Positions 33,301 to 41,899 of a stretch of DNA of 64,000 nucleotides are shown here, piece after piece. The translations under genes and the position numbers were made by a program. Under the pieces are notes generated by a model. That model was not told the DNA's origin. It saw nothing but the letters and a program-made list of their open reading frames with translations, and did not search any database. Numbering within the stretch: position 1 is the stretch's first letter; every line of letters starts with the position of its first letter. Source of the DNA: Shimia sp039969785 (GTDB taxonomy: Bacteria > Pseudomonadota > Alphaproteobacteria > Rhodobacterales > Rhodobacteraceae); NCBI RefSeq assembly GCF_039969785.1, contig NZ_JBDVNC010000014.1, positions 1 to 64,000 on the forward strand, in the 5' to 3' direction.

Positions 33301-33788
33301 GCGCGCTGCCGATTGTCTTCTGGCCCGACGCACGCTTGGCTCAGGCCTGCGCGCCGGTGGGCGAAGAGGATCACGAGGCGCTGGTGCGCGATATGTTTGA
33401 CACGATGTACGCTGCCAAAGGGCGCGGGCTGGCAGCGCCACAGGTTGGCGTGATGCGGCGTTTGTTTGTCATGGATATCGGCTGGAAGGACGGCGATCCA
33501 TCACCCGAGGCGTTTTTGGACCCTGTCATCACTGTGCGCGAAACCCGCGTGGAAAGCATCGAAGAGGGCTGCCTGTCCTTGCCGGGTCTAATGGTTCCGG
33601 TGGAACGCCCGGTTGCAGTCACGCTGGCATGGCGCGACGCGCGTGGGGACATGCACATGCGTGATTTCGATGGATTCGAAGCGCGCTGTATCCAACATGA
33701 AATTGATCATCTGGACGGGCGTGTGACACTTGATCATCTCGGTGAAACAGACAGGGCCGACATGCTGGCCGGATACGAGGCTCCATGA
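33297..33788 (+). CDS. def: Peptide deformylase 2
   Basis: A second deformylase of 163 residues with all catalytic motifs: GRGLAAPQ, EEGCLSLPG (Cys92) and QHEIDHLDGR (His134, Glu135, His138). It starts in the last codon of the first def gene (ATGA) and overlaps the third one the same way, so three deformylase-type genes are translated in tandem. Divergent sequence relative to copy 1 suggests an ancient paralogue with a different substrate preference rather than a recent duplication. Confidence 0.92.
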   Translation: MSALPIVFWPDARLAQACAPVGEEDHEALVRDMFDTMYAAKGRGLAAPQVGVMRRLFVMDIGWKDGDPSPEAFLDPVITVRETRVESIEEGCLSLPGLMVPVERPVAVTLAWRDARGDMHMRDFDGFEARCIQHEIDHLDGRVTLDHLGETDRADMLAGYEAP

Positions 33789-34279
33789 CTGTACAACCCT
33801 GCCTGAAATGGCCTGACAAACGCCTGCGCACCGCCGCTGAACCGGTCACAGAAATTACCGATCAGGTGCGTCAGGTCTGGCGGGATCTGATCGACACGAT
33901 GGAGGCAATGCCCGGTGTCGGTATGGGCGCCAACCAGATTGGTGTGATGCTGCGACTGGCTGTGGTTGATGCCAGCGAAGACCGGGGACAGGTGGTGCGT
34001 ATGGCCAACCCTGAGATTTTGCATGCCAGCGTCCAGCTGCGCCCGCACGCAGAGGCCAGCCCAAATCTGCCCGGCATGTCGGCCCTTATCAAACGCCCCC
34101 GCGCGGTGACGGTTGGGTATATGGATGAGACCGGCGAGACAGTCGAAAAGGACTTTGTCGGGCTCTGGGCGACGTCGGTGCAGCATCAGATCGACCATAT
34201 CAATGGCCGTATGTATTTTGATCACCTGAGCAAGGTGAAACGCGACATGCTGCTGCGCAAAGCGCGTAAACTGGGATAG
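33785..34279 (+). CDS. Degenerate peptide deformylase-like protein (third copy)
   Basis: Protein of 164 residues that aligns without gaps at the active-site motifs of the two upstream deformylases. The metal ligand Cys92 is replaced by Ser (EASPN instead of EGCLS), the catalytic Glu135 by Gln (QHQIDH instead of QHEIDH), and the first motif is GVGMGANQ. The two histidines 134 and 138 remain. It should not be a normal deformylase. The frame is intact and co-translated, 8 bases before fmt, so a retained non-catalytic or altered role is likely. Confidence 0.88.
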   Translation: MTVQPCLKWPDKRLRTAAEPVTEITDQVRQVWRDLIDTMEAMPGVGMGANQIGVMLRLAVVDASEDRGQVVRMANPEILHASVQLRPHAEASPNLPGMSALIKRPRAVTVGYMDETGETVEKDFVGLWATSVQHQIDHINGRMYFDHLSKVKRDMLLRKARKLG

Positions 34280-34287
34280 GAAAGCCG

Positions 34288-35193
34288 ATGCGAATTGTCT
34301 TTATGGGAACGCCCGATTTCTCGGTTCCGGTGCTGGATGCTTTGGTCGCCGCAGAGCATGACATTGTCGCGGTGTATTGCCAGCCCCCGCGCCCGGCGGG
34401 GCGGGGCAAAAAAGACCGCCCCACGCCGGTGCATGCGCGTGCCGTGGATTTGGGGCTTGAGGTGCGCCATCCTGTTTCGCTGAAATCCGCGGAAGAGCAG
34501 GCCGCATTCGCTGCCCTGAACGCAGATATCGCGGTGGTGGTCGCCTATGGGCTGATCCTGTCGCAGGCCATTCTGGATGCCCCGACGCGCGGCTGTCTGA
34601 ACATTCACGCCAGCCTGCTGCCGCGCTGGCGCGGTGCTGCGCCCATTCACCGGGCGATCATGGCAGGCGACGCTGAAACCGGTATTTGCATCATGCAGAT
34701 GGAGGCCGGGCTGGATACGGGTCCGGTTCTGCTGCGCGCCGAAACGCCCATTGGGACCGAAGAAACCACAGCGCAATTGCATGATCGTCTGTCTGATATG
34801 GGGGCCGGTCTGATTGTGCAGGCGTTGACGCAGATTGACGATCTGCCGCCGCAAACCCAACCCACAGAGGGCGTGACTTACGCCCACAAAATCGACAAAT
34901 CCGAGGCGCGGATCGACTGGACGGCCTCTGCCGCTGACGTTGACCGCAAAATTCGCGGGCTGTCGCCCTTTCCCGGTGCCTGGACCGAGATTGACGGACA
35001 GCGCGTGAAACTGCTGGCCTCGCGCCTGACAACAGGCAACGCGGCCCCCGGCACGCTCCTGGACGATACGCTGAGCGTGGCCTGCGGTGACGGGGCTGTG
35101 CAATTGTTGCGCTTGCAACGCGCGGGCAAAGGCGCTCAGGATGGCGAAACCTTCTTGCGCGGCTTTCCGCTGGAAACGGGCCGCACACTCTAA
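34288..35193 (+). CDS. fmt: Methionyl-tRNA formyltransferase
   Basis: Protein of 301 residues with the formyltransferase signature NIHASLLPRWRGAAPIHRAI, the N-terminal MRIVFMGTPDFSVPVL and a C-terminal OB-like domain. It formylates the initiator Met-tRNA using 10-formyltetrahydrofolate. The gene follows three deformylase-type genes in one operon. Confidence 0.96.
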   Translation: MRIVFMGTPDFSVPVLDALVAAEHDIVAVYCQPPRPAGRGKKDRPTPVHARAVDLGLEVRHPVSLKSAEEQAAFAALNADIAVVVAYGLILSQAILDAPTRGCLNIHASLLPRWRGAAPIHRAIMAGDAETGICIMQMEAGLDTGPVLLRAETPIGTEETTAQLHDRLSDMGAGLIVQALTQIDDLPPQTQPTEGVTYAHKIDKSEARIDWTASAADVDRKIRGLSPFPGAWTEIDGQRVKLLASRLTTGNAAPGTLLDDTLSVACGDGAVQLLRLQRAGKGAQDGETFLRGFPLETGRTL

Positions 35194-35205
35194 AAGGGAC
35201 GCGCG

Positions 35206-35442
35206 ATGTTTTTTGCTTTCTTTGGAACCGTGATTATCGCCGGGATCATCGGCTATGCGTCCGAACGCAGCCGGTTCACACATAACGGGTACATTCCGTC
35301 GATCATCATCTGTGTGGGCGGTGCATTCCTGTTTTTTATGGTCAGCCGCATGTTCCATATCGGCTTTGGCAGCCCCGGATTGAACGCCATTGTCGCGTCT
35401 GTTGGCGCATTGATTATCGTGCCGACACATTTCAGAAAATAG
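35206..35442 (+). CDS. Small membrane protein, GlsB/YeaQ-like
   Basis: Seventy-eight residues with two to three hydrophobic helices (FFAFFGTVIIAGIIGYASE, PSIIICVGGAFLFFMV, NAIVASVGALIIVPTHF). The general plan resembles the transglycosylase-associated (GlsB/YeaQ/YmgE) small membrane proteins, a family of unknown role. The gene starts 12 bases after fmt and probably belongs to the same transcript. Confidence 0.65.
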   Translation: MFFAFFGTVIIAGIIGYASERSRFTHNGYIPSIIICVGGAFLFFMVSRMFHIGFGSPGLNAIVASVGALIIVPTHFRK

Positions 35443-35471
35443 CCACAGATGCGTCCGCACGGGCACACCTC

Positions 35472-35486
35472 TTAAAAATTGCTTAA
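35472..35486. promoter_or_regulatory. CtrA-like half-perfect box (TTAA-N7-TTAA)
   Basis: TTAA, seven bases, TTAA followed by A instead of C, 93 bases upstream of the glycosyltransferase start. One base short of the full consensus; listed because two perfect boxes occur elsewhere in the window. Confidence 0.3.
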
Positions 35487-35578
35487 AAATGTAGACGATA
35501 GCGGGCCGGGCACGCTAAGCTGACCTCATAAACGCGGCCGACAAATGAGCCGCAGAGCATATATGAGGCAGCAGACCA

Positions 35579-36589
35579 GTGGCTTTCTTCGGATTCGGAG
35601 GCGATACAGCCGCGCCGAAAGTAACTGTTGTGACCACCATGAAAGACGAGGGGGCCTATATCCTCGACTGGGTGGCGCATTATCGGGCTTTGGGCGCGAC
35701 AGATATTGTCGTATTTACAAATGATTGCAGCGATCAGACAGACCTGATCCTGCGCAACCTCAACCGCATGGGCGAAGTGCATCACCGGTTTAACCGGGTC
35801 ATGCGACGTGGCCCGCACAAAAGTGCATTGATGTGGGGCGAACATGAAACGGTCGTGCGAGAAGCCGACTGGATCTTTGTCGCGGACGTCGATGAATACC
35901 TGCAAATCAACGTCGGCAACGGCACGTTTCAGGCGCTGATCGATGCGTTCCCCGGCGTTGACGCGATTTCGCTGGTGTGGCGGATATTTGGCAATGATGG
36001 CGTGCAGGGGATGGTCGACACACCGGTGCCGCACCAATTTACCCGCACGCAACCGGCCCAGGGGCGCGAGGGCGAACACAGGTTCTTTAAGACCCTCTTT
36101 AAGAACGACAAAACCAAGTTCAATCGCATGGGTGTGCACCGCCCGTTCATTCAGCAGGACGCCGCGCCGATCAACTGGATCACGCCGGGCGGAACGCGGT
36201 TTGACGACCGTCATATCAAGGGCGCGCTGCATGTGAACTGGGATTACGGCTACGAGGTTGCACAGCTTAATCACTATGCTTTGCGGTCAATGGATTCCTT
36301 TCTGAACAAACAGCGTCGGGGCCGTGCCAACCACGTGAATGGCAAGATCGATCTGGGTTACTGGAACAAATTCGACCGCAATGATGTCGAAGACCTGTCG
36401 CTGGCCAATCGTTTTGACAAGGCGCTTGCCATCAAAGAGCTGTTGTTGCGGGACGAGGCCGTGGCACGCCAGCATCTTAAGGCTGTGGAATGGGCGCAAA
36501 CCATGGCGGCCAAAGCACGTCGCCAACCGCTGGCCAAAAACTTTCTCGCCAATCTGGCGAAACGCGTTGAACTGGACAAGGCCGCCTGA
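35579..36589 (+). CDS. Glycosyltransferase family 2-like protein
   Basis: Protein of 336 residues from a GTG start with GAGG upstream. The GT-A fold N-terminus is recognisable: VTVVTTMKDEGAYILDWVAHYRALG, TNDCSDQTDLIL and the metal-binding VADVDEYLQ (DxD). The C-terminal part contains HVNWDYGYEVAQLNHY, seen in capsule/LPS-type transferases of this class. It transfers a sugar to an unknown acceptor, probably in surface polysaccharide synthesis. It is followed by a methyltransferase-like gene. Confidence 0.85.
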   Translation: MAFFGFGGDTAAPKVTVVTTMKDEGAYILDWVAHYRALGATDIVVFTNDCSDQTDLILRNLNRMGEVHHRFNRVMRRGPHKSALMWGEHETVVREADWIFVADVDEYLQINVGNGTFQALIDAFPGVDAISLVWRIFGNDGVQGMVDTPVPHQFTRTQPAQGREGEHRFFKTLFKNDKTKFNRMGVHRPFIQQDAAPINWITPGGTRFDDRHIKGALHVNWDYGYEVAQLNHYALRSMDSFLNKQRRGRANHVNGKIDLGYWNKFDRNDVEDLSLANRFDKALAIKELLLRDEAVARQHLKAVEWAQTMAAKARRQPLAKNFLANLAKRVELDKAA

Positions 36590-36626
36590 GGCCACGTCAC
36601 CACATCAGATTGTTACAGGGTAAATC

Positions 36627-37394
36627 ATGGCTATTTCCGATACGCTTGCTGTTCGCATTATGGACGTTGTGGCCGAACACAAATTAGGTGGCAACTTTGT
36701 CATGCTGGGGCGCCAGCGCTGGATTGGCAAACGGCGCAAACGCTCGGCAGCGCTGTTTGACGAGACCCTGGGCAGGCTCTATCCGGACGTGACAGAGAAT
36801 GACCTCAAAAACCCGGATGACCTGTATTCTGAGACGTTCTTTCGCAAGATCGGCTTTGATCAGGTCGACAGCATGGATGTGTCGGAGTTTGAAGACGCAA
36901 CCATCGTTCAGGATCTTGCCGGGGAATTGCCAGACGATCTGATGGGGCGCTTTGATGTCGTCTATGACGGGGGCACGTGTGAGCATGTGTTCGACCTGCC
37001 CACCGCCTATCGCAACATTCACCGGATGCTGAAACCGGGCGGGGTGCTGATCGGGCATTCGCCCTGCAACAACTGGATCAATCACGGGTTCTATCAGCTG
37101 ACTCCGGAAATGGTCTATGGGTTCTGGGAAAAGACGTTGGGCTATGAGGTGCTGCAATGTGCGTTGCAGCCGATGTTGCCGATGTTTGCCTACCGGGTTG
37201 TGACGACGTCGAACCCAAACAAAACCGGTGTACGCCCACGTCTTCAGGGCAAACTGCCTGAGGGGCCAGTGATCCTGACCTATGCTGTGCGCAAACCGCT
37301 GGAAGGTGCCGGAGACGGCTCTGACAAAGTGTATCAGACCGATTATCAACAGCGCTGGGCCGAGAGCGACTCTGCGAATATTGCGGCCGAATAG
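36627..37394 (+). CDS. SAM methyltransferase-like protein, atypical N-terminus
   Basis: Protein of 255 residues. The middle part (MGRFDVVYDGGTCEHVFDLPTAYRNIHRMLKPGGVLIGHSPCNNW in outline) resembles the second half of a class I methyltransferase, after the usual GxGxG loop. No clear SAM-binding glycine loop is visible before it, so it may be a diverged or inactive member. It lies 37 bases after the glycosyltransferase and may modify the same glycan. The stop is followed within 15 bases by the convergent rnhA. Confidence 0.6.
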   Translation: MAISDTLAVRIMDVVAEHKLGGNFVMLGRQRWIGKRRKRSAALFDETLGRLYPDVTENDLKNPDDLYSETFFRKIGFDQVDSMDVSEFEDATIVQDLAGELPDDLMGRFDVVYDGGTCEHVFDLPTAYRNIHRMLKPGGVLIGHSPCNNWINHGFYQLTPEMVYGFWEKTLGYEVLQCALQPMLPMFAYRVVTTSNPNKTGVRPRLQGKLPEGPVILTYAVRKPLEGAGDGSDKVYQTDYQQRWAESDSANIAAE

Positions 37395-37408
37395 AGAGCC
37401 GCTTTTGG

Positions 37409-37855
37409 TCAGGGTTTAAACGGTGCCATTCCCGCGCGGGCGAGTTCGTCCGCGCGTTCGTTTTCCGGGTGCCCGGCATGGCCTTTGACCCATTCCCACG
37501 TCACGTTATGGCGCGCCTGGGCGGCGTCAAGCCGTTGCCATAGCTCGACATTTTTCAAGCCGCCCTTTTTCTTCCAACCGTTGCGTTTCCAGCCGTGTAT
37601 CCATTTGGTGATGCCGTCTTTGACATAGGCGCTGTCAGTGATGACCGTGATGGTGCTGGATGTTTCCAGTGTTTCCAGCGCCATGATGGCCGCCATCAAC
37701 TCCATCCTGTTGTTGGTGGTGTCTGCGGCACCGCCGGACAGTTCACGTTCTTTGAGAACTTCGTCGTTCTGGCAGGCGCGCATCAGAACACCCCATCCTC
37801 CCGGGCCGGGATTTCCAGAGCAGGCACCATCGGTATAAGCAAACAAATCAGGCAT
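37409..37855 (-). CDS. rnhA: Ribonuclease HI
   Basis: Protein of 148 residues with the four acidic active-site residues in YTDGACSGNPGPGGWG, the MELMAAIMALE helix, VITDSAYVKDGITKW and HAGHPENERADELA. It degrades the RNA strand of RNA-DNA hybrids. It overlaps the upstream methyltransferase gene by 8 bases. Confidence 0.95.
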   Translation of the reverse strand: MPDLFAYTDGACSGNPGPGGWGVLMRACQNDEVLKERELSGGAADTTNNRMELMAAIMALETLETSSTITVITDSAYVKDGITKWIHGWKRNGWKKKGGLKNVELWQRLDAAQARHNVTWEWVKGHAGHPENERADELARAGMAPFKP

Positions 37856-38447
37856 GCGCGGTTATTATGACAAAGGTCTCGACACCACCAGCCAAACCTT
37901 TGCCATTTCCGCGCCTTGTGCCCTTAATTGTGAATCCGGCTTGCACCAGTAAATCACACAGTTCCCTCTCGCCGTAATAGGCGTAGAAACGCCCCAGGTA
38001 ATCGCGCCCTTCAGAAGCGCCCAGCTTCATCCCGATGTGAAATGCACCGCCCGGTTTCAGGGCCTGATGCACCCGCTGCAAATGCGCCGGGAAATCGGCG
38101 CGCGGCGCGTGCAACAAACTGAAATTGGCCCAGACACCATCGAAAACGCCCTTATCCGTCAGGGCGTCAAAAGGCGCGACTTTGACCGGAATGCCAAAGT
38201 CCTGCAACGCCAGCGCCGCCATTTCGGGCGACGCATCCGTGGCCGTTACGACAAGCCCGCGTTCGACCATCCGCGCGGCCCATTGCCCGGGGCCACAGCC
38301 CAGATCAAGCACATGCCCACCCGGCGGCAGCAGCGCAACAAAGGCTTCAAAGTCAGGATCGTGAAACGTGTCTTCGGGTTTGGCAAACCCATCCGCATAT
38401 GCGCGCGCGGCCTTGGCATAGGCGTCCAGCGTTTCCTTGTCACTCAT
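37848..38447 (-). CDS. Class I SAM-dependent methyltransferase
   Basis: Protein of 199 residues from the ATG at 38447. The SAM-binding motif is HVLDLGCGPGQWAARM, with TATDASPEMAALA and an LxPGG motif (ALKPGGAFHIGMKLG). Typical of small methyltransferase type 11/25 enzymes. Substrate unknown. The ATG overlaps the lysE stop by 4 bases, so it belongs to the ispH-lysE-MTase-rnhA minus-strand run. The longer open frame reaching 38948 is the shadow of lysE. Confidence 0.88.
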   Translation of the reverse strand: MSDKETLDAYAKAARAYADGFAKPEDTFHDPDFEAFVALLPPGGHVLDLGCGPGQWAARMVERGLVVTATDASPEMAALALQDFGIPVKVAPFDALTDKGVFDGVWANFSLLHAPRADFPAHLQRVHQALKPGGAFHIGMKLGASEGRDYLGRFYAYYGERELCDLLVQAGFTIKGTRRGNGKGLAGGVETFVIITAHA

Positions 38448-39058
38448 GCGCGCTCCAGCGCGAGGCGTCCGGCCAGCGCTACAAAGATGGCGGCAAAACC
38501 CCGGTTCATCCACCGCATCACCGACGCGCTGCCCAGCAGCAGATCGCGCGCTTTGGCGGCGAACACGCCGTACAGCACAAAGACGGCAAAGGTCAGCGCC
38601 ATAAAGATTGCCCCTAAAAGCGTCATTTCCAGCGTTGCACTGGCTGGGTTGCCCGACAGAAATGGCGGCAACAGCGCCAGAAAGAACACAGACAGTTTCG
38701 GGTTCAGAATGTTGATCAGCGCGCCCCGGCGGGCAATGGCAAATCCCGGCTGTGCCTGTCGTTCGGCGCTGACGGACAGGGCGCCGCCCGCGCGCACAGC
38801 CTGCCAGGCCAGATACAGCAGATAGGCCACACCGGCGAATTTCACCACGTTGAACAAGACTGCCGACGTGTGCAGCACGGCCGCCAGCCCAAGCGTGGCC
38901 GCCGCCAGATGCGGTAAAATCCCAAAGGTACACCCCAGTGCCGCCCAAAATGCGGCTTGTCTGCCCTGACCCAGACCCATCGCCAAAGTGTAAATCACGC
39001 CTGTTCCGGGCGCGATCACCACAACCAGTGCGGTCAGCAAAAACTGTGCAGAAATCAT
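38444..39058 (-). CDS. LysE/RhtB-family amino acid exporter
   Basis: Membrane protein of 204 residues from the ATG at 39058 (MISAQFLLTALVVVIAPGTGVIYTLAMGLGQG). The conserved PGT motif, GARAAFWAALG-type helix (here GRQAAFWAALGC) and six hydrophobic segments fit the LysE translocator superfamily. It probably exports amino acids or derivatives. It starts 1 base after the ispH stop. Confidence 0.88.
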   Translation of the reverse strand: MISAQFLLTALVVVIAPGTGVIYTLAMGLGQGRQAAFWAALGCTFGILPHLAAATLGLAAVLHTSAVLFNVVKFAGVAYLLYLAWQAVRAGGALSVSAERQAQPGFAIARRGALINILNPKLSVFFLALLPPFLSGNPASATLEMTLLGAIFMALTFAVFVLYGVFAAKARDLLLGSASVMRWMNRGFAAIFVALAGRLALERA

Positions 39059-39059
39059 C

Positions 39060-40019
39060 TCAGGCCTCCAGTTCAATATCGCGCAGCACGCGCGGCACCT
39101 TAAAATTCACGCGTTCCACGGCGGTTTCCACCAACTCAACCGTCACGTCGTACCGTGCGCGAAAGGCGTCGATGACTTCGTTGACCAGCACTTCAGGTGC
39201 GCTTGCCCCTGCAGTGATGCCGACCGACCGGATACCCTCAAGTGCGCGCCAGTCGATTTCGGTGTCGCGCTGGACCAATTGCGAATAGGCGCAGCCATTT
39301 TTGGCGCCAACTTCGACCAGCCGGCGCGAGTTGGACGAATTTGGCGCGCCCACCACCAGAATGGCATCCACCAAGGGTGCAATCGCTTTGACTGCCTCTT
39401 GCCGGTTGGTGGTGGCGTAACAAATGTCTTCCTTGTGCGGGCCGACAATCTTGGGAAACCGGGATTGCAACGCCGCCACAATGCCAATCGTGTCATCCAC
39501 AGACAGCGTGGTTTGCGTGACAAACGCCAGCTTGTCGGGATTGCGCACGTCTATGTTGGCCACATCCTCTTCGGTTTCAACCAACAACACCTCTCCGTCG
39601 GGCAATTGCCCCATGGTGCCGACGGTTTCGGGGTGTCCCGCATGGCCGATCATGATGATCTGCAACCCGGCGACTGAATGGCGCTCGGCTTCGATATGCA
39701 CCTTGCTCACCAAGGGGCAGGTGGCATCAACATAGACCATCTCGCGGCTTTGCGCTTCCGCGGGCACAGATTTCGCAACGCCATGCGCGGAAAAGATCAC
39801 CGGGCGGTCATTGGGGCAGTCTTCCAGCTCTTCAACAAACACAGCCCCCTTGGCACGCAAGCCATCCACGACAAATTTGTTGTGCACGATCTCGTGGCGC
39901 ACATAGACCGGCGCGCCCCATTTTTGCAGGGCCATTTCGACAATCTTAATAGCGCGATCAACGCCTGCGCAAAAACCGCGCGGCGCAGCAAGGTGGATCG
40001 TAAGAGGAGGGTTGGACAT
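39060..40019 (-). CDS. ispH: 4-hydroxy-3-methylbut-2-enyl diphosphate reductase IspH
   Basis: Iron-sulfur protein of 319 residues, started at the ATG at 40019 (AGGAGG upstream). The three cluster cysteines are in RGFCAGVDRAI, VDATCPLVSK and VGAPNSSNSRR-region; the cluster-ligand set fits the family. It makes IPP and DMAPP in the MEP pathway. First gene of the ispH-lysE-MTase-rnhA minus-strand block. Confidence 0.95.
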   Translation of the reverse strand: MSNPPLTIHLAAPRGFCAGVDRAIKIVEMALQKWGAPVYVRHEIVHNKFVVDGLRAKGAVFVEELEDCPNDRPVIFSAHGVAKSVPAEAQSREMVYVDATCPLVSKVHIEAERHSVAGLQIIMIGHAGHPETVGTMGQLPDGEVLLVETEEDVANIDVRNPDKLAFVTQTTLSVDDTIGIVAALQSRFPKIVGPHKEDICYATTNRQEAVKAIAPLVDAILVVGAPNSSNSRRLVEVGAKNGCAYSQLVQRDTEIDWRALEGIRSVGITAGASAPEVLVNEVIDAFRARYDVTVELVETAVERVNFKVPRVLRDIELEA

Positions 40020-40125
40020 TGATCGGGGCCTCATAACCTGTTGACCGTATAGGTAAGGCTTTCGGCTGGTGTGGTCCAGAGCGAGCTGCCCGCAACCGCC
40101 GCACCCGGATCGGCATAACGAAAAA

Positions 40126-40144
40126 CCGGGGCACATGGCCCCGG
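40126..40144. terminator. Hairpin terminator of the NYN gene
   Basis: CCGGGGC-ACATG-GCCCCGG with AAAAA just outside, which on the minus strand is a T-run after the stem, ten bases past the NYN stop. Confidence 0.75.
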
Positions 40145-40153
40145 CTTTAAGGT

Positions 40154-40729
40154 TTATTCTCCGCTGAACTCGACCTCTGGTTCGCGTTCCGGGATTGGAT
40201 CACGCGGTGGGCGTCCAATCACTTCTCGCAGACCATCAAGCTCGATAAAGTTGTCCGCTTGCCGCCGCAGCTCATCCGAGATCATAGGCGGTTGGCTGCG
40301 AATGGTCGAAACCACCGAAACCCGTACACCTTTGCGCTGTAAACTCGCCACAAGTGGCCGGAAATCCCCATCTCCCGAAAACAGCACGACATGATCTACG
40401 AACGGAGCAAGCTCCATAGCATCTACAGCCAGCTCAATATCCATGTTCCCCTTGACCTTGCGACGGCCCTGGGAGTCTGTGTACTCCTTGGCCGGCTTGG
40501 TCACCATGGTAAAGCCGTTATAGTGCAACCAATCCACCAAAGGGCGGATCGGTGAGTATTCGTCATTCTCCAACAGAGCGGTGTAGTAGAATGCACGAAG
40601 TAGTTTACCGCGACGCATGAATTCTTGTCGGAGGAGTTTATAATCGATATCGAAGCCGAGCGATTTCGCAGCGGCATACAGATTCGAGCCATCAATGAAC
40701 AGCGCGAGCCGCTCGTCCTTGTAAAACAT
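40154..40729 (-). CDS. NYN domain (LabA/DUF88-type) RNase-like protein
   Basis: Protein of 191 residues. The PIN-like acidic active site is visible: ALFIDGSNLYAAAKSLG, GNMDIELAVDAMELA and VVLFSGDGDFRPLVASLQRKG. The NYN domain is a metal-dependent RNase fold in many relatives. It has a C-terminal tail rich in Glu/Pro. The gene is monocistronic with its own terminator. Confidence 0.9.
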   Translation of the reverse strand: MFYKDERLALFIDGSNLYAAAKSLGFDIDYKLLRQEFMRRGKLLRAFYYTALLENDEYSPIRPLVDWLHYNGFTMVTKPAKEYTDSQGRRKVKGNMDIELAVDAMELAPFVDHVVLFSGDGDFRPLVASLQRKGVRVSVVSTIRSQPPMISDELRRQADNFIELDGLREVIGRPPRDPIPEREPEVEFSGE

Positions 40730-40884
40730 AAATAATGCCCTTTCTAATTCTGTCGCGTCTTAAAAGGTCCCGTGAGTGTAATAGAGTGCAGGCGCAACAG
40801 GCCGTATAGGGTAATGAATTTTGGCGTGCCTTCAAGGGAATGGCGGCCCTTTTGCATCAATACGTGAGAGTAGGTTAACAAAAA

Positions 40885-41445
40885 GTGAACGAATTTGGAC
40901 TGTTAGCAATGGGCGGAAACCTTACGTCAACGTCAGGAAGCCCAATTCAAACTCTGGCTTGCGCGTTGAAATCCCTGAATCGCAACGGAATTCAGCTTTG
41001 TGCGGTGAGCCGATTCTTTCAGACACCCAGTTTTCCGGAAGGTGCTGGGCCAGACTATGTAAACGCTGCCGTATGTATTAAAACGGCGTTATCTGCCCGA
41101 GAATTGTTACAACGATTGCATGAGATCGAAGCCGAATTTGGGCGTGAGCGGGTTCAGCGCTGGGGCATGCGGACACTGGATCTGGATCTGATCGCCTATG
41201 GTGAGCAGGTGCTACCGGACCGCGATACTCAGGCTTCCTGGCGCGCGCTTCCTATCGAGGAGCAGATACAGCAATCGCCCGGTGAACTGATTCTGCCGCA
41301 CCCCCGCGTTCAGGACCGTGCCTTTGTCCTTGGACCTCTCTGTGACATCGCGCAGGGGTGGCGTCACCCGCTTCTGGGCAGGACTTTTGAAGAATTGTAT
41401 GCGCAATTGCCACAATCGGACCGGGACGCTTTGATTTCGCTTTGA
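40885..41445 (+). CDS. folK: HPPK, 6-hydroxymethyl-7,8-dihydropterin pyrophosphokinase
   Basis: Protein of 186 residues from a GTG start. The signature RWGMRTLDLDLIAYG is exact, and GGNLTSTSGSP is the N-terminal loop (usually GSNL...G.P). It adds pyrophosphate to the pterin in folate synthesis. It precedes rpoZ by 77 bases; the other folate genes are not in the window. Confidence 0.93.
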   Translation: MNEFGLLAMGGNLTSTSGSPIQTLACALKSLNRNGIQLCAVSRFFQTPSFPEGAGPDYVNAAVCIKTALSARELLQRLHEIEAEFGRERVQRWGMRTLDLDLIAYGEQVLPDRDTQASWRALPIEEQIQQSPGELILPHPRVQDRAFVLGPLCDIAQGWRHPLLGRTFEELYAQLPQSDRDALISL

Positions 41446-41521
41446 TTCAGTGCTTGTCAAGGTCCGCAAACCCCCTTACATACACGTCTTCTTATCCGAT
41501 CCTTCAAAACTGGAGTGCCCC

Positions 41522-41875
41522 ATGGCCCGCGTTACCGTAGAAGATTGCGTCGACAAGGTTCAGAACCGCTTTGAGCTGGTCATGCTCGCGTCACACCGTG
41601 CGCGCGAAATCTCGTCCGGCACACCGATCACTCTGGATCGTGACAATGATAAGAACCCTGTGGTCGCTCTGCGCGAAATTGCAGAAGAAACCCAGACCGC
41701 CGATGAACTGCGTGAACGTCTGATCGAGTCTAACCAGTCTCAGATCGAAGTGGACGAGCCCGAAGAAGATCGTATGGCGTTGTTGATGGGTGCCGAAAGC
41801 GATGCGCCTGCCGAGGACGACATGTCCGAAGAAAAACTGCTGCGTGCCCTGATGGAAGCGCAAGGCCAGGGCTGA
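41522..41875 (+). CDS. rpoZ: RNA polymerase omega subunit
   Basis: Protein of 117 residues from the ATG at 41522. The conserved N-terminal half ARVTVEDCVDKVQNRFELVMLASHRAREI and NPVVALREIAEE are present; the acidic C-terminal tail (DEPEEDRMALLMG...DDMSEEK) is typical of alphaproteobacterial omega. It precedes rsh, the usual rpoZ-spoT order. Confidence 0.95.
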   Translation: MARVTVEDCVDKVQNRFELVMLASHRAREISSGTPITLDRDNDKNPVVALREIAEETQTADELRERLIESNQSQIEVDEPEEDRMALLMGAESDAPAEDDMSEEKLLRALMEAQGQG

Positions 41876-41899
41876 GGCCCTCCCAAAACAGGTACATTC

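Noticed and set aside
34222..35466. 414-codon minus-strand open frame opposite fmt
   Set aside because: Shadow of a GC-rich gene; no recognisable domain and no ribosome binding site.
40875..40890. CtrA-like box before folK (TTAA-N7-TGAAC)
   Set aside because: One mismatch and it overlaps the start codon of folK; not claimed as a site.
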